From: Halobacterium salinarum DSM 3754
Lineage (GTDB): Archaea; Halobacteriota; Halobacteria; Halobacteriales; Halobacteriaceae
Reading direction: 5' to 3'
DNA length: 64,000 bases
NCBI RefSeq assembly: GCF_008124605.1
Contig: NZ_VRYN01000001.1
Coordinates: 484,772 to 548,771, forward strand
Part shown: positions 17,221-25,526 of the stretch, in pieces
How positions within the stretch are numbered: the stretch's first letter is position 1
How the letters are laid out: every line of letters starts with the position of its first letter
Notes under the pieces: generated by a model
Database searches by the model: none
Seen by the model: only the letters and a program-made list of their open reading frames with translations
Told to the model about the DNA's origin: nothing
Made by a program: the position numbers and the translations under genes

Positions 17221-18456
17221 CTACCGGGGCAGCGTGGTGGTTGTGTTCCCGCCGGGAGCGGGCGGGTGTGGGTCCGCAGTGACGGTCGTCGTGACCCTGT
17301 CGCCGCCGACCGTCGCCGCGACGGTGTACTCGCCGGCGGGGCTGACGAACCAGCGGTCGCCGCTGTCGCCGGTCGCGCCGACGACCGTGCCGTTGACACT
17401 GATTGTGGTGTCGACGGGCGTGCCGGTCGCGGTTTCGACGCGCACGTTCACCGGGCCGCCGGCGTACGGCTCCGAAACGCTGAGTGTGGCCGTGTCGGTG
17501 GCGTTCACGGTGGTGTACGAGGCGGGCGTCTGTGGGAGGCGGCGGGTTTGGCGCTCCACGAAGACGTGGGTCGTGGAGGGGTCGTAGTACAGCGACAGCT
17601 CGCCGTGGTCGTGGCTCGCGGAGAACAGGACGGCGTACTGGCCGAGCAGCGAGTACGAGACACCACGGGAGTGGTTTTTCGTCCACGGGTAGGTGGCACC
17701 GATGAACGCGATGGGGTCGCCGTAGTCGGCGGTCGTGGCGGCGTCGAGGTTGCCCGGGACGACCGTCTCGCGGACGTAGGTATCGCCGTCGCGGGTGGCA
17801 AGCATGACCCCGTCGCCGACGGTGACGTGGACGCGGACGGCGTCACGGTCACCGTCGACGACGGCAGCCAGGCGCTCGCGGACCGGGCCCTGAACGGTCT
17901 GGAGGCGGGTGTTGACCTGACTGATCCGCGTGGTGAGGTTGCTGTAGGAGCCCGCGAGCGTGTACAGCGCGCGGTTGTCGTCGGGACCGCCGAGGAACCC
18001 TTCGATGCGTGTGGCGGCCGCGTGAACGGAGCCGACGACGGTGAGGAACTCGGTTGTGGTGATGGTGCCGGCGGCGTAGGCGTCCCTGGCGTCGCGTTCG
18101 CGCTGGACGAGCGCGGTCGTTCGGTTCGTCGCCCAGTCGAGTTCGGTGCGGATGCGCGCGCGGCGCTCGGCGTCCGTGTTGGCGACGGACAGCGCGGTGT
18201 CGAGGCGTTCGAGGCGGTAGGCTGTGGAGATGCCGGTGGCACCCGCGGCGAGCGTGCCGGTGACCGAGAGGGCGGGCGTCCCGAAGGCGGCGGCGTCGGC
18301 GCTGGTGAGCCGGAGGACGCGCGTCGTGTCGGGGGAGGGGCCGACCGCGGGGGACTGCTGTGAGGCGGTGGGCGGTCCCGGGGCGGCGAGCCCGGTCGCC
18401 GCCATGGCGGTGGCGACAACCACGAGGGCGGCGACGGCGAGGGGAGCGCGGGACAT
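17221..18456 (-). CDS. Secreted haloarchaeal protein with C-terminal Ig-like segment
   Basis: The protein has 411 residues with a signal peptide (MSRAPLAVAALVVVATAMAATGLAAPG). A largely helical region follows (about 60-230) with heptad-like repeats, then a beta-rich region. Near the end is an Ig/CARDB-like segment (VNVRVETATGTPVDTTISVNGT ... GEYTVAATVGGDRVTT). From memory, similar proteins are annotated as DUF7094/DUF7096, always beside a membrane-bound helix-turn-helix protein, as here. The ATG at 18456 lies 29 nt after TATA-like tcgtttttgacg. It may be an envelope protein controlled by the divergent gene. Confidence 0.72.
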   Translation of the reverse strand: MSRAPLAVAALVVVATAMAATGLAAPGPPTASQQSPAVGPSPDTTRVLRLTSADAAAFGTPALSVTGTLAAGATGISTAYRLERLDTALSVANTDAERRARIRTELDWATNRTTALVQRERDARDAYAAGTITTTEFLTVVGSVHAAATRIEGFLGGPDDNRALYTLAGSYSNLTTRISQVNTRLQTVQGPVRERLAAVVDGDRDAVRVHVTVGDGVMLATRDGDTYVRETVVPGNLDAATTADYGDPIAFIGATYPWTKNHSRGVSYSLLGQYAVLFSASHDHGELSLYYDPSTTHVFVERQTRRLPQTPASYTTVNATDTATLSVSEPYAGGPVNVRVETATGTPVDTTISVNGTVVGATGDSGDRWFVSPAGEYTVAATVGGDRVTTTVTADPHPPAPGGNTTTTLPR

Positions 18457-18559
18457 GCCCCATGGTTTGCGGAGGGTCGTCAAAAACGATGTGGAGCACT
18501 CGCAGTGCCGACCCGTGGGATAGAAAGGACTTTGCCCGAGCGTCGACCACGAACGGTGT

Positions 18560-19723
18560 ATGCGGCAGGCCCTCCTCCTCCTGGTCGCGCTGGCGTGTCT
18601 GGTCGCGGTCCCGGTTGGAGCCGGGGGCAGTGGGCACGGGCCCGCGCCGACAGCCGAGACCACGGCGATGCCGGCAGCCACCGGTAGCGGCCCACAGAGC
18701 ACGGTCGATATCACGGTGGAGGTCACGGACACCGGGGATGCACACTGGAACGTGTCCGCGACCTACCCGCTGGGGGACGGCAACGGGTCAGTGGCGTTCG
18801 ACCGGGTTTCGACGGCGTTCGAGGCCGGTGAGACCTCCGCTGGGTTCTCCGCGGAGACGTTCAAGGCGGCTGTGCCCGGGGCGAGCGCGCGTGTCGGCCG
18901 TGAGATGTCGGTCACGGACGTCCGCCGGGCGTCCCGGATCGTCGAGCACGACGGGAACGAGACGGGTGTGCTCACGCTGCGGTTCACGTGGACGAACTTC
19001 GCGGCGGTCGACAACGAGACCATAACCGTCGACGCGTTCTCCGGGTCGTGGTTCGGTGACCTGCGTGCCGGGCAGCAGTTGCGGGTTCGTCCACCGGAGA
19101 ACTACCAGGCTGACGACGTATCCCCGAACACGAACGTCGTCGGGGGAGCGTACCAGTGGGAGGGCGGCCAAGCGTTTGCGGCCGACGAGCCGTCGCTGGT
19201 GTTCGTGCCGTCGCCGGGCCTGTCGGGGACGGGGATCCCGGCGACGACTGTGGGGGCGGCGGCGATCGTTCTGGGGGCGGCGGGCGTGACCGCGTGGGCG
19301 TACAGCCGCTCGACGCTGACGCTGCCGGGCACCGGCGGTGACGACAGCGAGGGGGCCACGGGACCGGCGGTCGACGCCGGCGATGGCGGTGAGTCGCCCG
19401 CGCCGACAGTCGACGATCCGGAGCCCGATGACGGCGGCGGCGACAGCGCGGCCGAACGCGAGGACGAGCGCATCGACCCGGAGCTGTTGAGCGACGAGGA
19501 GCGCGTCGAGCGGCTGCTCACGGACAACGGCGGGCGGATGAAGCAGTCCCGGATCGTGGAGGAAACGCGGTGGTCGACGGCGAAGGTCTCGCAGGTGTTG
19601 TCCGGGATGGACGAGGACGGCCGCGTGGAGAAGCTGCGGATCGGCCGCGAGAACCTGATCTCGCTGCCCGGCGAGGGCGTCGACAGCGACACGCTGGCCG
19701 GCGAACACGACGAGGCAGAGTGA
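18560..19723 (+). CDS. Membrane-anchored winged-helix regulator with extracellular sensor domain
   Basis: The 387-residue protein has a signal peptide (MRQALLLLVALACLVAVPVGA). An extracellular beta-rich domain (30-215) ends in GTGIPATTVGAAAIVLGAAGVTAWAY, a transmembrane helix. A disordered acidic linker follows. The C-terminal winged helix (about 315-375: RVERLLTDNGGRMKQSRIVEETRWSTAKVSQVLSGM) looks like the DUF7343-type DNA-binding domain. The layout implies a one-component transmembrane regulator. It is divergent from the secreted protein next door (103 nt apart), its likely target or partner. Confidence 0.82.
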   Translation: MRQALLLLVALACLVAVPVGAGGSGHGPAPTAETTAMPAATGSGPQSTVDITVEVTDTGDAHWNVSATYPLGDGNGSVAFDRVSTAFEAGETSAGFSAETFKAAVPGASARVGREMSVTDVRRASRIVEHDGNETGVLTLRFTWTNFAAVDNETITVDAFSGSWFGDLRAGQQLRVRPPENYQADDVSPNTNVVGGAYQWEGGQAFAADEPSLVFVPSPGLSGTGIPATTVGAAAIVLGAAGVTAWAYSRSTLTLPGTGGDDSEGATGPAVDAGDGGESPAPTVDDPEPDDGGGDSAAEREDERIDPELLSDEERVERLLTDNGGRMKQSRIVEETRWSTAKVSQVLSGMDEDGRVEKLRIGRENLISLPGEGVDSDTLAGEHDEAE

Positions 19724-19752
19724 GGACAACCCCCAACACCGGGCGTACGGTT

Positions 19753-19770
19753 CCGAAAACGTTTACGTAC
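19753..19770 (+). promoter_or_regulatory. etfBA promoter
   Basis: The sequence ccgaaaacgtttacgtac combines a purine-rich BRE-like stretch with a TATA-like core and ends about 23 nt before the etfB ATG at 19793. Spacing fits a leaderless transcript beginning at the start codon. Confidence 0.55.
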
Positions 19771-19792
19771 AGGGGGCTCGATTCCTCGGGTG

Positions 19793-20593
19793 ATGAAGGT
19801 TCTCGTCACCGTCAAGGAGGTGGCTGCCGTCGAGGACGACTTCGAGATCTCGGGAACGGAGATCGAGAGTACGTACCTGGATTACGACCTCAACGAGTGG
19901 GACGACTACGCCGTCGAGGAGGCCGTCCAGCTTGCTGAGGCCGGCGACGACGTCGAGGTCGTCGCGGTCACCATCGGCCCGGAGCGCGCCGAGGAGACGA
20001 TCCGGATGGCGCTGGCGAAGGGCGCGGACCGCGCGGTCCGGGTCTGGGACGACGCCATCGAGGACACCGAGCTGCTCGACGTGGAGACGAAGGCCCGGCT
20101 GCTGGCGGCCGTCGTCGAGGACGAAGACCCCGAGCTGGTGTTTTCCGGGGTGCAGGCCAACGACGACAGCTTCGGCGCGACCGGGATCGCGCTGGCCGAG
20201 ACGCTCGGCGTCCAGTGGGCGGCGGTCGTGAACGACCTCGACACCGCGGGCGTGCTCGACGAGGGCGTGGCGTCGGTGCGCCGCGAACTGGAGGGCGGCG
20301 TCGAGGAGCTCACCGACGTCGAGTTGCCGGCGGTGCTCACCATCCAGACGGGGATCAACGAGCCGCGGTACGCGAGCCTGCGTGGCATCCGGCAGGCGCA
20401 GTCCAAGGAGATCGCGCCGAAGAGCCTCGACGACCTCGGGCTGGACGCGGACGTCGTTGCGTCCAGCCTCGACATCACCGCGATGTACGAGCCCGAGACC
20501 GAGAGCGACGCCGAGTACATCGAGGGCGACGCCGGCGAGCAGGCCAGTGGCGTGGCTGACGTGCTCCGCGACGCGGGGGTGGTCGGCGAATGA
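19793..20593 (+). CDS. etfB: Electron transfer flavoprotein beta subunit
   Basis: The 266-residue protein starts MKVLVTVKEVAAVEDDFEI and contains the ETF-beta signature near residues 145-175 (VRRELEGGVEELTDVELPAVLTIQTGINEPRYAS). It binds AMP structurally and, with the alpha subunit, passes electrons from acyl-CoA or other dehydrogenases to the quinone pool. A GTG one codon earlier (19790) is possible. Its stop overlaps the etfA ATG by four bases. No fixC/fixX-type ETF:quinone oxidoreductase gene is adjacent in this window. Confidence 0.95.
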   Translation: MKVLVTVKEVAAVEDDFEISGTEIESTYLDYDLNEWDDYAVEEAVQLAEAGDDVEVVAVTIGPERAEETIRMALAKGADRAVRVWDDAIEDTELLDVETKARLLAAVVEDEDPELVFSGVQANDDSFGATGIALAETLGVQWAAVVNDLDTAGVLDEGVASVRRELEGGVEELTDVELPAVLTIQTGINEPRYASLRGIRQAQSKEIAPKSLDDLGLDADVVASSLDITAMYEPETESDAEYIEGDAGEQASGVADVLRDAGVVGE

Positions 20594-21558
20594 GCGTGCT
20601 CGCCGTCGCCGATCACCGCCGGGGCGAGCTGCGGGGCGTGAGCTTCGAGTTGCTGACCGCGGGCCGGGAGCTGGCGGACGCGATGGACACCGAGCTTCAC
20701 GCCGCGGTGGTGTCCGGGGACACCGACGGGTTCGCCGACGAGTTGAACCGGGCGGGCGTCGATCACGTCCACGCCGTCGAGCACGGCGCGGAGTTCAACC
20801 ACGACGTCTACGTGCAGGCCGTGGCGGCGCTGGCCGGCGATCTCGACGCGGCGGTCGTGCTCACGCCGAACAGCGTGAACGGGCTGGACTACGCGCCCGC
20901 GGTGGCGACCCGGACGGGGCGCACGTACGTCTCGGACGCCATCGGCCTGGATCACGGCGACACCCTGGAGGTCACGCGGGAGATGTACGGCTCGAAAGTC
21001 GAGACCACGATGGAAGTGAGCGACGGCCCGTACGTCGTCTCCATCCGGGGCGCGGAGTGGCCGGCCGCCGAGGGCGTCGGCGACGCCGAGATCTCGACGT
21101 TCGACGCCGACATCGACGAGGACGCCATCGGGGCCACGGTGAACGGCTTCGAGGAGGTCGGCGGCGGCGACGTCGACATCGCGGACGCGGAGTTCCTCGT
21201 GTCCGTCGGGCGCGGCATCGAGGAGGAGGAGAACATCGCGTTGATCGAGGCGCTGGCCGAGACGACGGGCGCGACGCTGTCCTCGTCGCGGCCCATCGTG
21301 GACAACGGCTGGCTGGCGAAAAACCGCCAGGTCGGGCAGTCCGGCAAGCAGGTGACGCCGGACGTCTACCTCGCGGTCGGCATCTCCGGGGCCGTCCAGC
21401 ACGTCGCCGGGATGAAGGGCGCGGACACCATCATCGCGGTGAACACGGACCCGAACGCACCGATCTTCGACATCGCCGACTACGGCATCGTCGGCGACCT
21501 CTTCGACGTCGTCCCGGCGCTCATCGAGGAGTTCGGCGGCGAAGCGCCGAGCGTCTGA
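20590..21558 (+). CDS. etfA: Electron transfer flavoprotein alpha subunit
   Basis: The 322-residue protein has an N-terminal ETF domain and a C-terminal FAD domain with [25 protein letters not shown] and [23 protein letters not shown], the alpha-subunit signature. It forms the heterodimer with EtfB, to which it is translationally coupled (ATGA overlap). Very acidic, as expected of a haloarchaeal cytosolic protein. Confidence 0.96.
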   Translation: MSVLAVADHRRGELRGVSFELLTAGRELADAMDTELHAAVVSGDTDGFADELNRAGVDHVHAVEHGAEFNHDVYVQAVAALAGDLDAAVVLTPNSVNGLDYAPAVATRTGRTYVSDAIGLDHGDTLEVTREMYGSKVETTMEVSDGPYVVSIRGAEWPAAEGVGDAEISTFDADIDEDAIGATVNGFEEVGGGDVDIADAEFLVSVGRGIEEEENIALIEALAETTGATLSSSRPIVDNGWLAKNRQVGQSGKQVTPDVYLAVGISGAVQHVAGMKGADTIIAVNTDPNAPIFDIADYGIVGDLFDVVPALIEEFGGEAPSV

Positions 21559-21581
21559 GCGCGGGCGCGAGCAGCACGCAG

Positions 21582-22232
21582 TTACGGCGCGTGTGACCCG
21601 ACCAGCTGGGTCGCTGCGAGCACGTGGCCGCGCACGGCGTTGCCGACGGTCCGCTCGGTGGCGTCCTGGGGGAGTATGAGGGTGGTGTCGAGGGCGTACA
21701 GTTTGAACCGGTAGAGGTGCGTGTCGTCGGGGGGTGCCGGGCCGCCGTAGTCGCGCTCACCGAAGTCGTTGGTGCCGACCGTTGGCTCCGTAGGCGTCCA
21801 GGCGGCCGGGATCCGGGTTCTGGAGGCGGGGATGTTCCACACCAGCCAATGCAGCCACACCTCGCCAGCGGGGTCGACGGCGTCCGGGTCGTCGACGACC
21901 AGCACGAGCGTGGCGGCGTCCTCGGGGACGCCGGCGATCGACAGCGGCGGGTTCACGTCCGCGCCGCTGCGGGTGTACCGGTCGGGGATGGCCGCGCCGT
22001 CGGCGAAGGCGCTGCTCGCCAGTCCGAGCCCGCCGAAATCGGGCGATGGGCCCGCGATCGGGATGTCGTCGGTGGCCGTGGGCGTCGGTTGTGTCTCCGA
22101 CCGGGGCGTCGGTTCGGGTGTGGTTGTCGTGGCGTCGCCGTCGGTGGTGTCGGTGCAGCCGGCGAGTGCGGACACGGCACCGCCACCCACGAGCGCGAGG
22201 ACTGACCGGCGGTGAACGGGTTGGCCGCGCAT
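21582..22232 (-). CDS. PEBP (YbhB/YbcL) family lipoprotein
   Basis: The protein has 216 residues. The N-terminus HRRSVLALVGGGAVSALAGC combines a twin-arginine signal with a lipobox Cys at ~26, so it is probably a Tat-exported lipoprotein. A Thr/Pro-rich linker leads to the PEBP fold (about 65-214) with VVDDPDAVDPAGEVWLHWLVWNIP and YGGPAPPDDTHLYRFKLYAL, the ligand-site signatures of the bacterial/archaeal YbcL branch. Function is unknown across this branch. A TATA-like gtagttatacc lies 30 nt upstream. It is convergent with etfA. Confidence 0.88.
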   Translation of the reverse strand: MRGQPVHRRSVLALVGGGAVSALAGCTDTTDGDATTTTPEPTPRSETQPTPTATDDIPIAGPSPDFGGLGLASSAFADGAAIPDRYTRSGADVNPPLSIAGVPEDAATLVLVVDDPDAVDPAGEVWLHWLVWNIPASRTRIPAAWTPTEPTVGTNDFGERDYGGPAPPDDTHLYRFKLYALDTTLILPQDATERTVGNAVRGHVLAATQLVGSHAP

Positions 22233-22363
22233 GTGCGGGTCGTGCGACCGCGGGCGGTATAACTACCGGGGTGTGCGGGCAGACTGGTGGAAACCGCCCG
22301 GTGGCGGCTGTTCGCCGTGGGATGCCGTCAGGTACTTGCCCGGGAAACCCCGACTGAGTGGTG

Positions 22364-23266
22364 ATGGAGTACGTGGAGGCGCGCCGGGCCGCCATCGAGC
22401 AGCGCATCACCGAGGCGGTCGGCGGTGTCGAGCCGACGGAGCTCGGCGACCAACTCGAACACGTCGTGTTGGCCGGCGGCAAGCGCGTCCGACCGACGCT
22501 CACGGTGCTCGTGTGTGAGGCCGCCGGCGGTGCCGTCTGGACGGGGGCCGACGAAGCCGCCGCGGTCCGGGAGAACGCGGCGCTGTCGGCCGGCGGGGAG
22601 GACGCACTCGATTACGCCGTCGGCGTCGAGTTGGTGCACAACGCCTCGCTGGTCGTCGACGACATCATCGACCGGTCGGAGCTGCGCCGGGGCTCGGCGA
22701 GCGCGTGGGCGGAGTACGGCTACGGGCCGGGGATCGTCGCGTCCGACGGCCTGCTGGGGGAGGCGTTCGCGCTGTTCTCGCGTGACCCGCGCGCGATGGA
22801 GTGTGTGACTGATTCGCTGGTGGAGCTCGGCGAGGGGGAGGCCATCGAGCTCGTGGCCCGGCCGGAGACCGAGCGCGAGTACATGGAGCTCGCGCGCCGG
22901 AAGACCGGAGCGCTGTTCCGCGCGGCGGCGGAGCTGGGCGCGATCGCAGCGGACGCCGACGGGCGGGCCGTCGAGCGCTTCGGCGAGTACGCCGAGCGCG
23001 TCGGCGTGGCGTTCCAGATCCGGGACGACGTGCTGGACGCGACCGCGGACAGCGACGCGCTGGGAAAGCCCGCGGGGGTCGACGAAGCCTTGGACCGCCC
23101 CAGCATCGTGCAGGTCACGGACCGGTCGCCGGACGCGTTGAACCGGTTGGCGGGCGAGCAGTCCGAGCGCGCGCTGGGGGCACTGGCGGAGCTGGAGCTG
23201 CCGGACGGCGAGGCCAAAGACTACTTGCAGTATCTCGCGGAGTTCGTCGTCGAGCGGGACGCGTAG
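22364..23266 (+). CDS. idsA: Trans-isoprenyl diphosphate synthase
   Basis: This 300-residue prenyl synthase has GGKRVRPTL near residue 44, the first aspartate-rich motif LVVDDIID (DDxxD, ~104) and a second one IRDDVLD (~224). These motifs bind Mg2+ and the allylic diphosphate. The residues preceding the first motif (LVHNASL) are small or bulky in a way that could set chain length, but I cannot fix the product (GGPP for lipids and carotenoids, or longer for menaquinone). GTGs at 22358 and 22361 precede the ATG at 22364. A TATA-like aggtacttgcc lies 29 nt upstream of the ATG. Confidence 0.9.
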   Translation: MEYVEARRAAIEQRITEAVGGVEPTELGDQLEHVVLAGGKRVRPTLTVLVCEAAGGAVWTGADEAAAVRENAALSAGGEDALDYAVGVELVHNASLVVDDIIDRSELRRGSASAWAEYGYGPGIVASDGLLGEAFALFSRDPRAMECVTDSLVELGEGEAIELVARPETEREYMELARRKTGALFRAAAELGAIAADADGRAVERFGEYAERVGVAFQIRDDVLDATADSDALGKPAGVDEALDRPSIVQVTDRSPDALNRLAGEQSERALGALAELELPDGEAKDYLQYLAEFVVERDA

Positions 23267-23267
23267 C

Positions 23268-24353
23268 TCAGGACCCTTCGGGGGTGGCGCGCCACGATTC
23301 GACGACCGCGAGCGCCAGCGTCGACAGCACGCTCACCAGCGTGCCGGCCGTGAGCACCGCGGCGAGTTCGGTGAGCGTGACGTACTCCAGGAAGAACCCC
23401 GACAGCGTGTACAGAACGGCGGCGATCGAGAGCACGTAGAACGGCGCGTTCAGATACCGCCAGCGGAACCGGTCGGCGAGGTATTCGTCGGTGACCTGGC
23501 CGAGGCTGGTCGTGAGACCGGCGGCAGCGAACCACCGGACTGCGCCGTAGGTGAGGGCGGCGACGACGGTGCTTGGGGCGAGCGCGCCGTCGGCGTGTGC
23601 GCGCACCGCGTCCAGTCGTGCGGCGCCTTCGACGCCGCCGATGACGAGCAGCGCGGCCGCGACGACGTACGTGATGAGTGTGACGCGGCCGGTGTAGAGG
23701 CCGTCACGGAGGCGGTTGACGGCGTCGTCGGCGACGCGTTCGAGGCCGAGCCCTCGGAACAGGGCGTAGAGGCCGACGGCCGCCGACGACACCCCGAGCA
23801 CCGCGCCGGGGAGCCCGAGCACGTCGGCCAGCACCGCCAGCGGGTAGATCAACAACAGGATGCCCAGCGGAACCAGGATCGTGCCCCGCGTCTCGGGATC
23901 GTTCATCACCTGCTTGAGCGTATAGTACATCGACTCCAAGTCCTGGGCTTGCCGGACAACGACGCGTTTGAGCGCCTCGATGGGGACCCGCGAGCGGATC
24001 ACCGGCACCACTGATTCGTCCTGCGCGCCGTCGGTGACGACGACGGCGCGCACGGGGTCGGTGGGCGACAGCGACGCCAGGACTTCGTCGACTTCCCGGC
24101 CGACTGCGCGGTTGGCGGCCACGTCCCCGCGGTCGACGCCGGTGACCGCCGCCACCACGACGTCCTCGTCGTCGCTGTACCGGTCGTGGAGATGGACGCC
24201 CTCGAAGAGCACGTTCACGTCGCTGTCCTCGGGGTCGGCTTCGGCCAGCGAGACGGCGGCGTGCTCGACGTCGTTGCGCCCGACGACAGGTGTCGGGACG
24301 CCCGTTTTCCGGCCGAGGTCGTCGTCGAGGTCCACGCACAGGACCAACAACAT
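23268..24353 (-). CDS. DUF373 family membrane protein
   Basis: The 361-residue protein starts MLLVLCVDLDDDLGRK. The N-terminal 150 residues are soluble and contain the family's Asp-rich start and the VVVTDGAQDESVVPVIRSRVPI block. Six transmembrane helices follow. This is the DUF373 family, conserved in archaea without assigned activity; the D-rich N-terminus resembles nucleotide-binding folds. The ATG is 28 nt from TATA-like gacaaatatggg. Its stop lies one base after the idsA stop on the other strand. It is divergent from the radical SAM gene. Confidence 0.85.
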   Translation of the reverse strand: MLLVLCVDLDDDLGRKTGVPTPVVGRNDVEHAAVSLAEADPEDSDVNVLFEGVHLHDRYSDDEDVVVAAVTGVDRGDVAANRAVGREVDEVLASLSPTDPVRAVVVTDGAQDESVVPVIRSRVPIEALKRVVVRQAQDLESMYYTLKQVMNDPETRGTILVPLGILLLIYPLAVLADVLGLPGAVLGVSSAAVGLYALFRGLGLERVADDAVNRLRDGLYTGRVTLITYVVAAALLVIGGVEGAARLDAVRAHADGALAPSTVVAALTYGAVRWFAAAGLTTSLGQVTDEYLADRFRWRYLNAPFYVLSIAAVLYTLSGFFLEYVTLTELAAVLTAGTLVSVLSTLALAVVESWRATPEGS

Positions 24354-24477
24354 CTAGGCGGTGGTATGCGACCCCCCCATATTTGTCTTCGGGGGGAGGC
24401 AGCGCTCACAGAAACACCGGTGGCGGTTGCGTTCCGCACGGTTTTTGAGGCTTCACGCGGTACTAATGCGTCACCAG

Positions 24478-25473
24478 ATGATCTCAAAGGGCTGCGAGCA
24501 GTGCGCGGAAGGGGGAAAGATGGTCCTCTTCGTGTATGGGTACTGTGACCAGCGTGACTGTTTCTACTGTCCGCTCGGCGAGAACCGGAAGAACGTCCAG
24601 CAGGTGTACGCCAACGAGCGCCCCGTCGAGGACGACGAGGACATCATCAGCGAGGCGAAGCTGATGGACGCGCTTGGCACCTCGATCACGGGCGGGGAGC
24701 CCCAGGAAGTGCTCGACCGCACCTGTCGGTATCTGCGCCTGCTGAAAGACGAGTTCGGCGAGGACCACCACACGCACCTCTACACGGGGATCACGGGCGG
24801 CCGCGAGAACATGCGTCGGCTGAGCGAGGCGGGCCTCGACGAGATCCGCTTCCATCCGCCCTACGAGCTGTGGGGGGATATGCACGGCACCGAGTGGGAG
24901 GAAATCCTCTACATCGCCCGCGAGGAGGGACTGACCCCCGCCTTCGAGATCCCCGGGATTCGGGCCGAGGACGAGTTCCTGGAGTTCCTCGACGAGGGCG
25001 CGGCGGACTTCTGTAACATCAACGAGTTCGAGATGAGCGACGGGAACTACGAGCGCATGCAGGAGGCGGGCTACGAGCTCCAGGAGGGCCACATGAGCGC
25101 CGTCGACGGCTCGAAGGACGCCATCCTCTCGGAGATGGCCAACCACGAGCAGGTGTACTTCTGTACGAGCGTGTTCAAGGACGCCGCCCAGCACCGCTCG
25201 CGGCTCAAGCGCATGGCGCGCAACGTCCGCCGGGAGTTCGACGAGATCACCGACGACGGCACGCTCGTCTACGGGAAGACCACGGTCGGCGCGGGCCGCA
25301 TCCGCGAGTTGGGCGTTCCCGAGGAGTACTACACCGTGAAGTCCGACCACGTCGAGGTGGCGTGGTGGCTCCTCGAAGAGATGATCGACGACGGCGACAT
25401 CGACGACGGGGAGATCGTCGAGCAGTATCCGACCTACGACGGGCAGGTCGTCGAGCGGACGCCGCTGGCGTAG
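24478..25473 (+). CDS. Radical SAM protein of unknown substrate
   Basis: This 331-residue protein begins MISKGCEQCAEGGKMVLFVY and has the iron-sulfur motif CDQRDCFYC (C23, C28, C31), which is CX4CX2C rather than the usual CX3CX2C. SAM-binding GGEPQEVLD follows near residue 73. Two more cysteines (C6, C9) precede the core, and C183 and C228 follow. It occurs widely in archaea; I do not know a substrate. An ATG at 24466 adds MRHQ; the later ATG matches the MISKGC start I recall in related proteins. No neighbouring gene suggests a pathway. Confidence 0.85.
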   Translation: MISKGCEQCAEGGKMVLFVYGYCDQRDCFYCPLGENRKNVQQVYANERPVEDDEDIISEAKLMDALGTSITGGEPQEVLDRTCRYLRLLKDEFGEDHHTHLYTGITGGRENMRRLSEAGLDEIRFHPPYELWGDMHGTEWEEILYIAREEGLTPAFEIPGIRAEDEFLEFLDEGAADFCNINEFEMSDGNYERMQEAGYELQEGHMSAVDGSKDAILSEMANHEQVYFCTSVFKDAAQHRSRLKRMARNVRREFDEITDDGTLVYGKTTVGAGRIRELGVPEEYYTVKSDHVEVAWWLLEEMIDDGDIDDGEIVEQYPTYDGQVVERTPLA

Positions 25474-25526
25474 CCGCGGTTTTTGCGTCGCGAACACCGT
25501 GTACGGGGCGCGTGCCAGCAGCCAGG

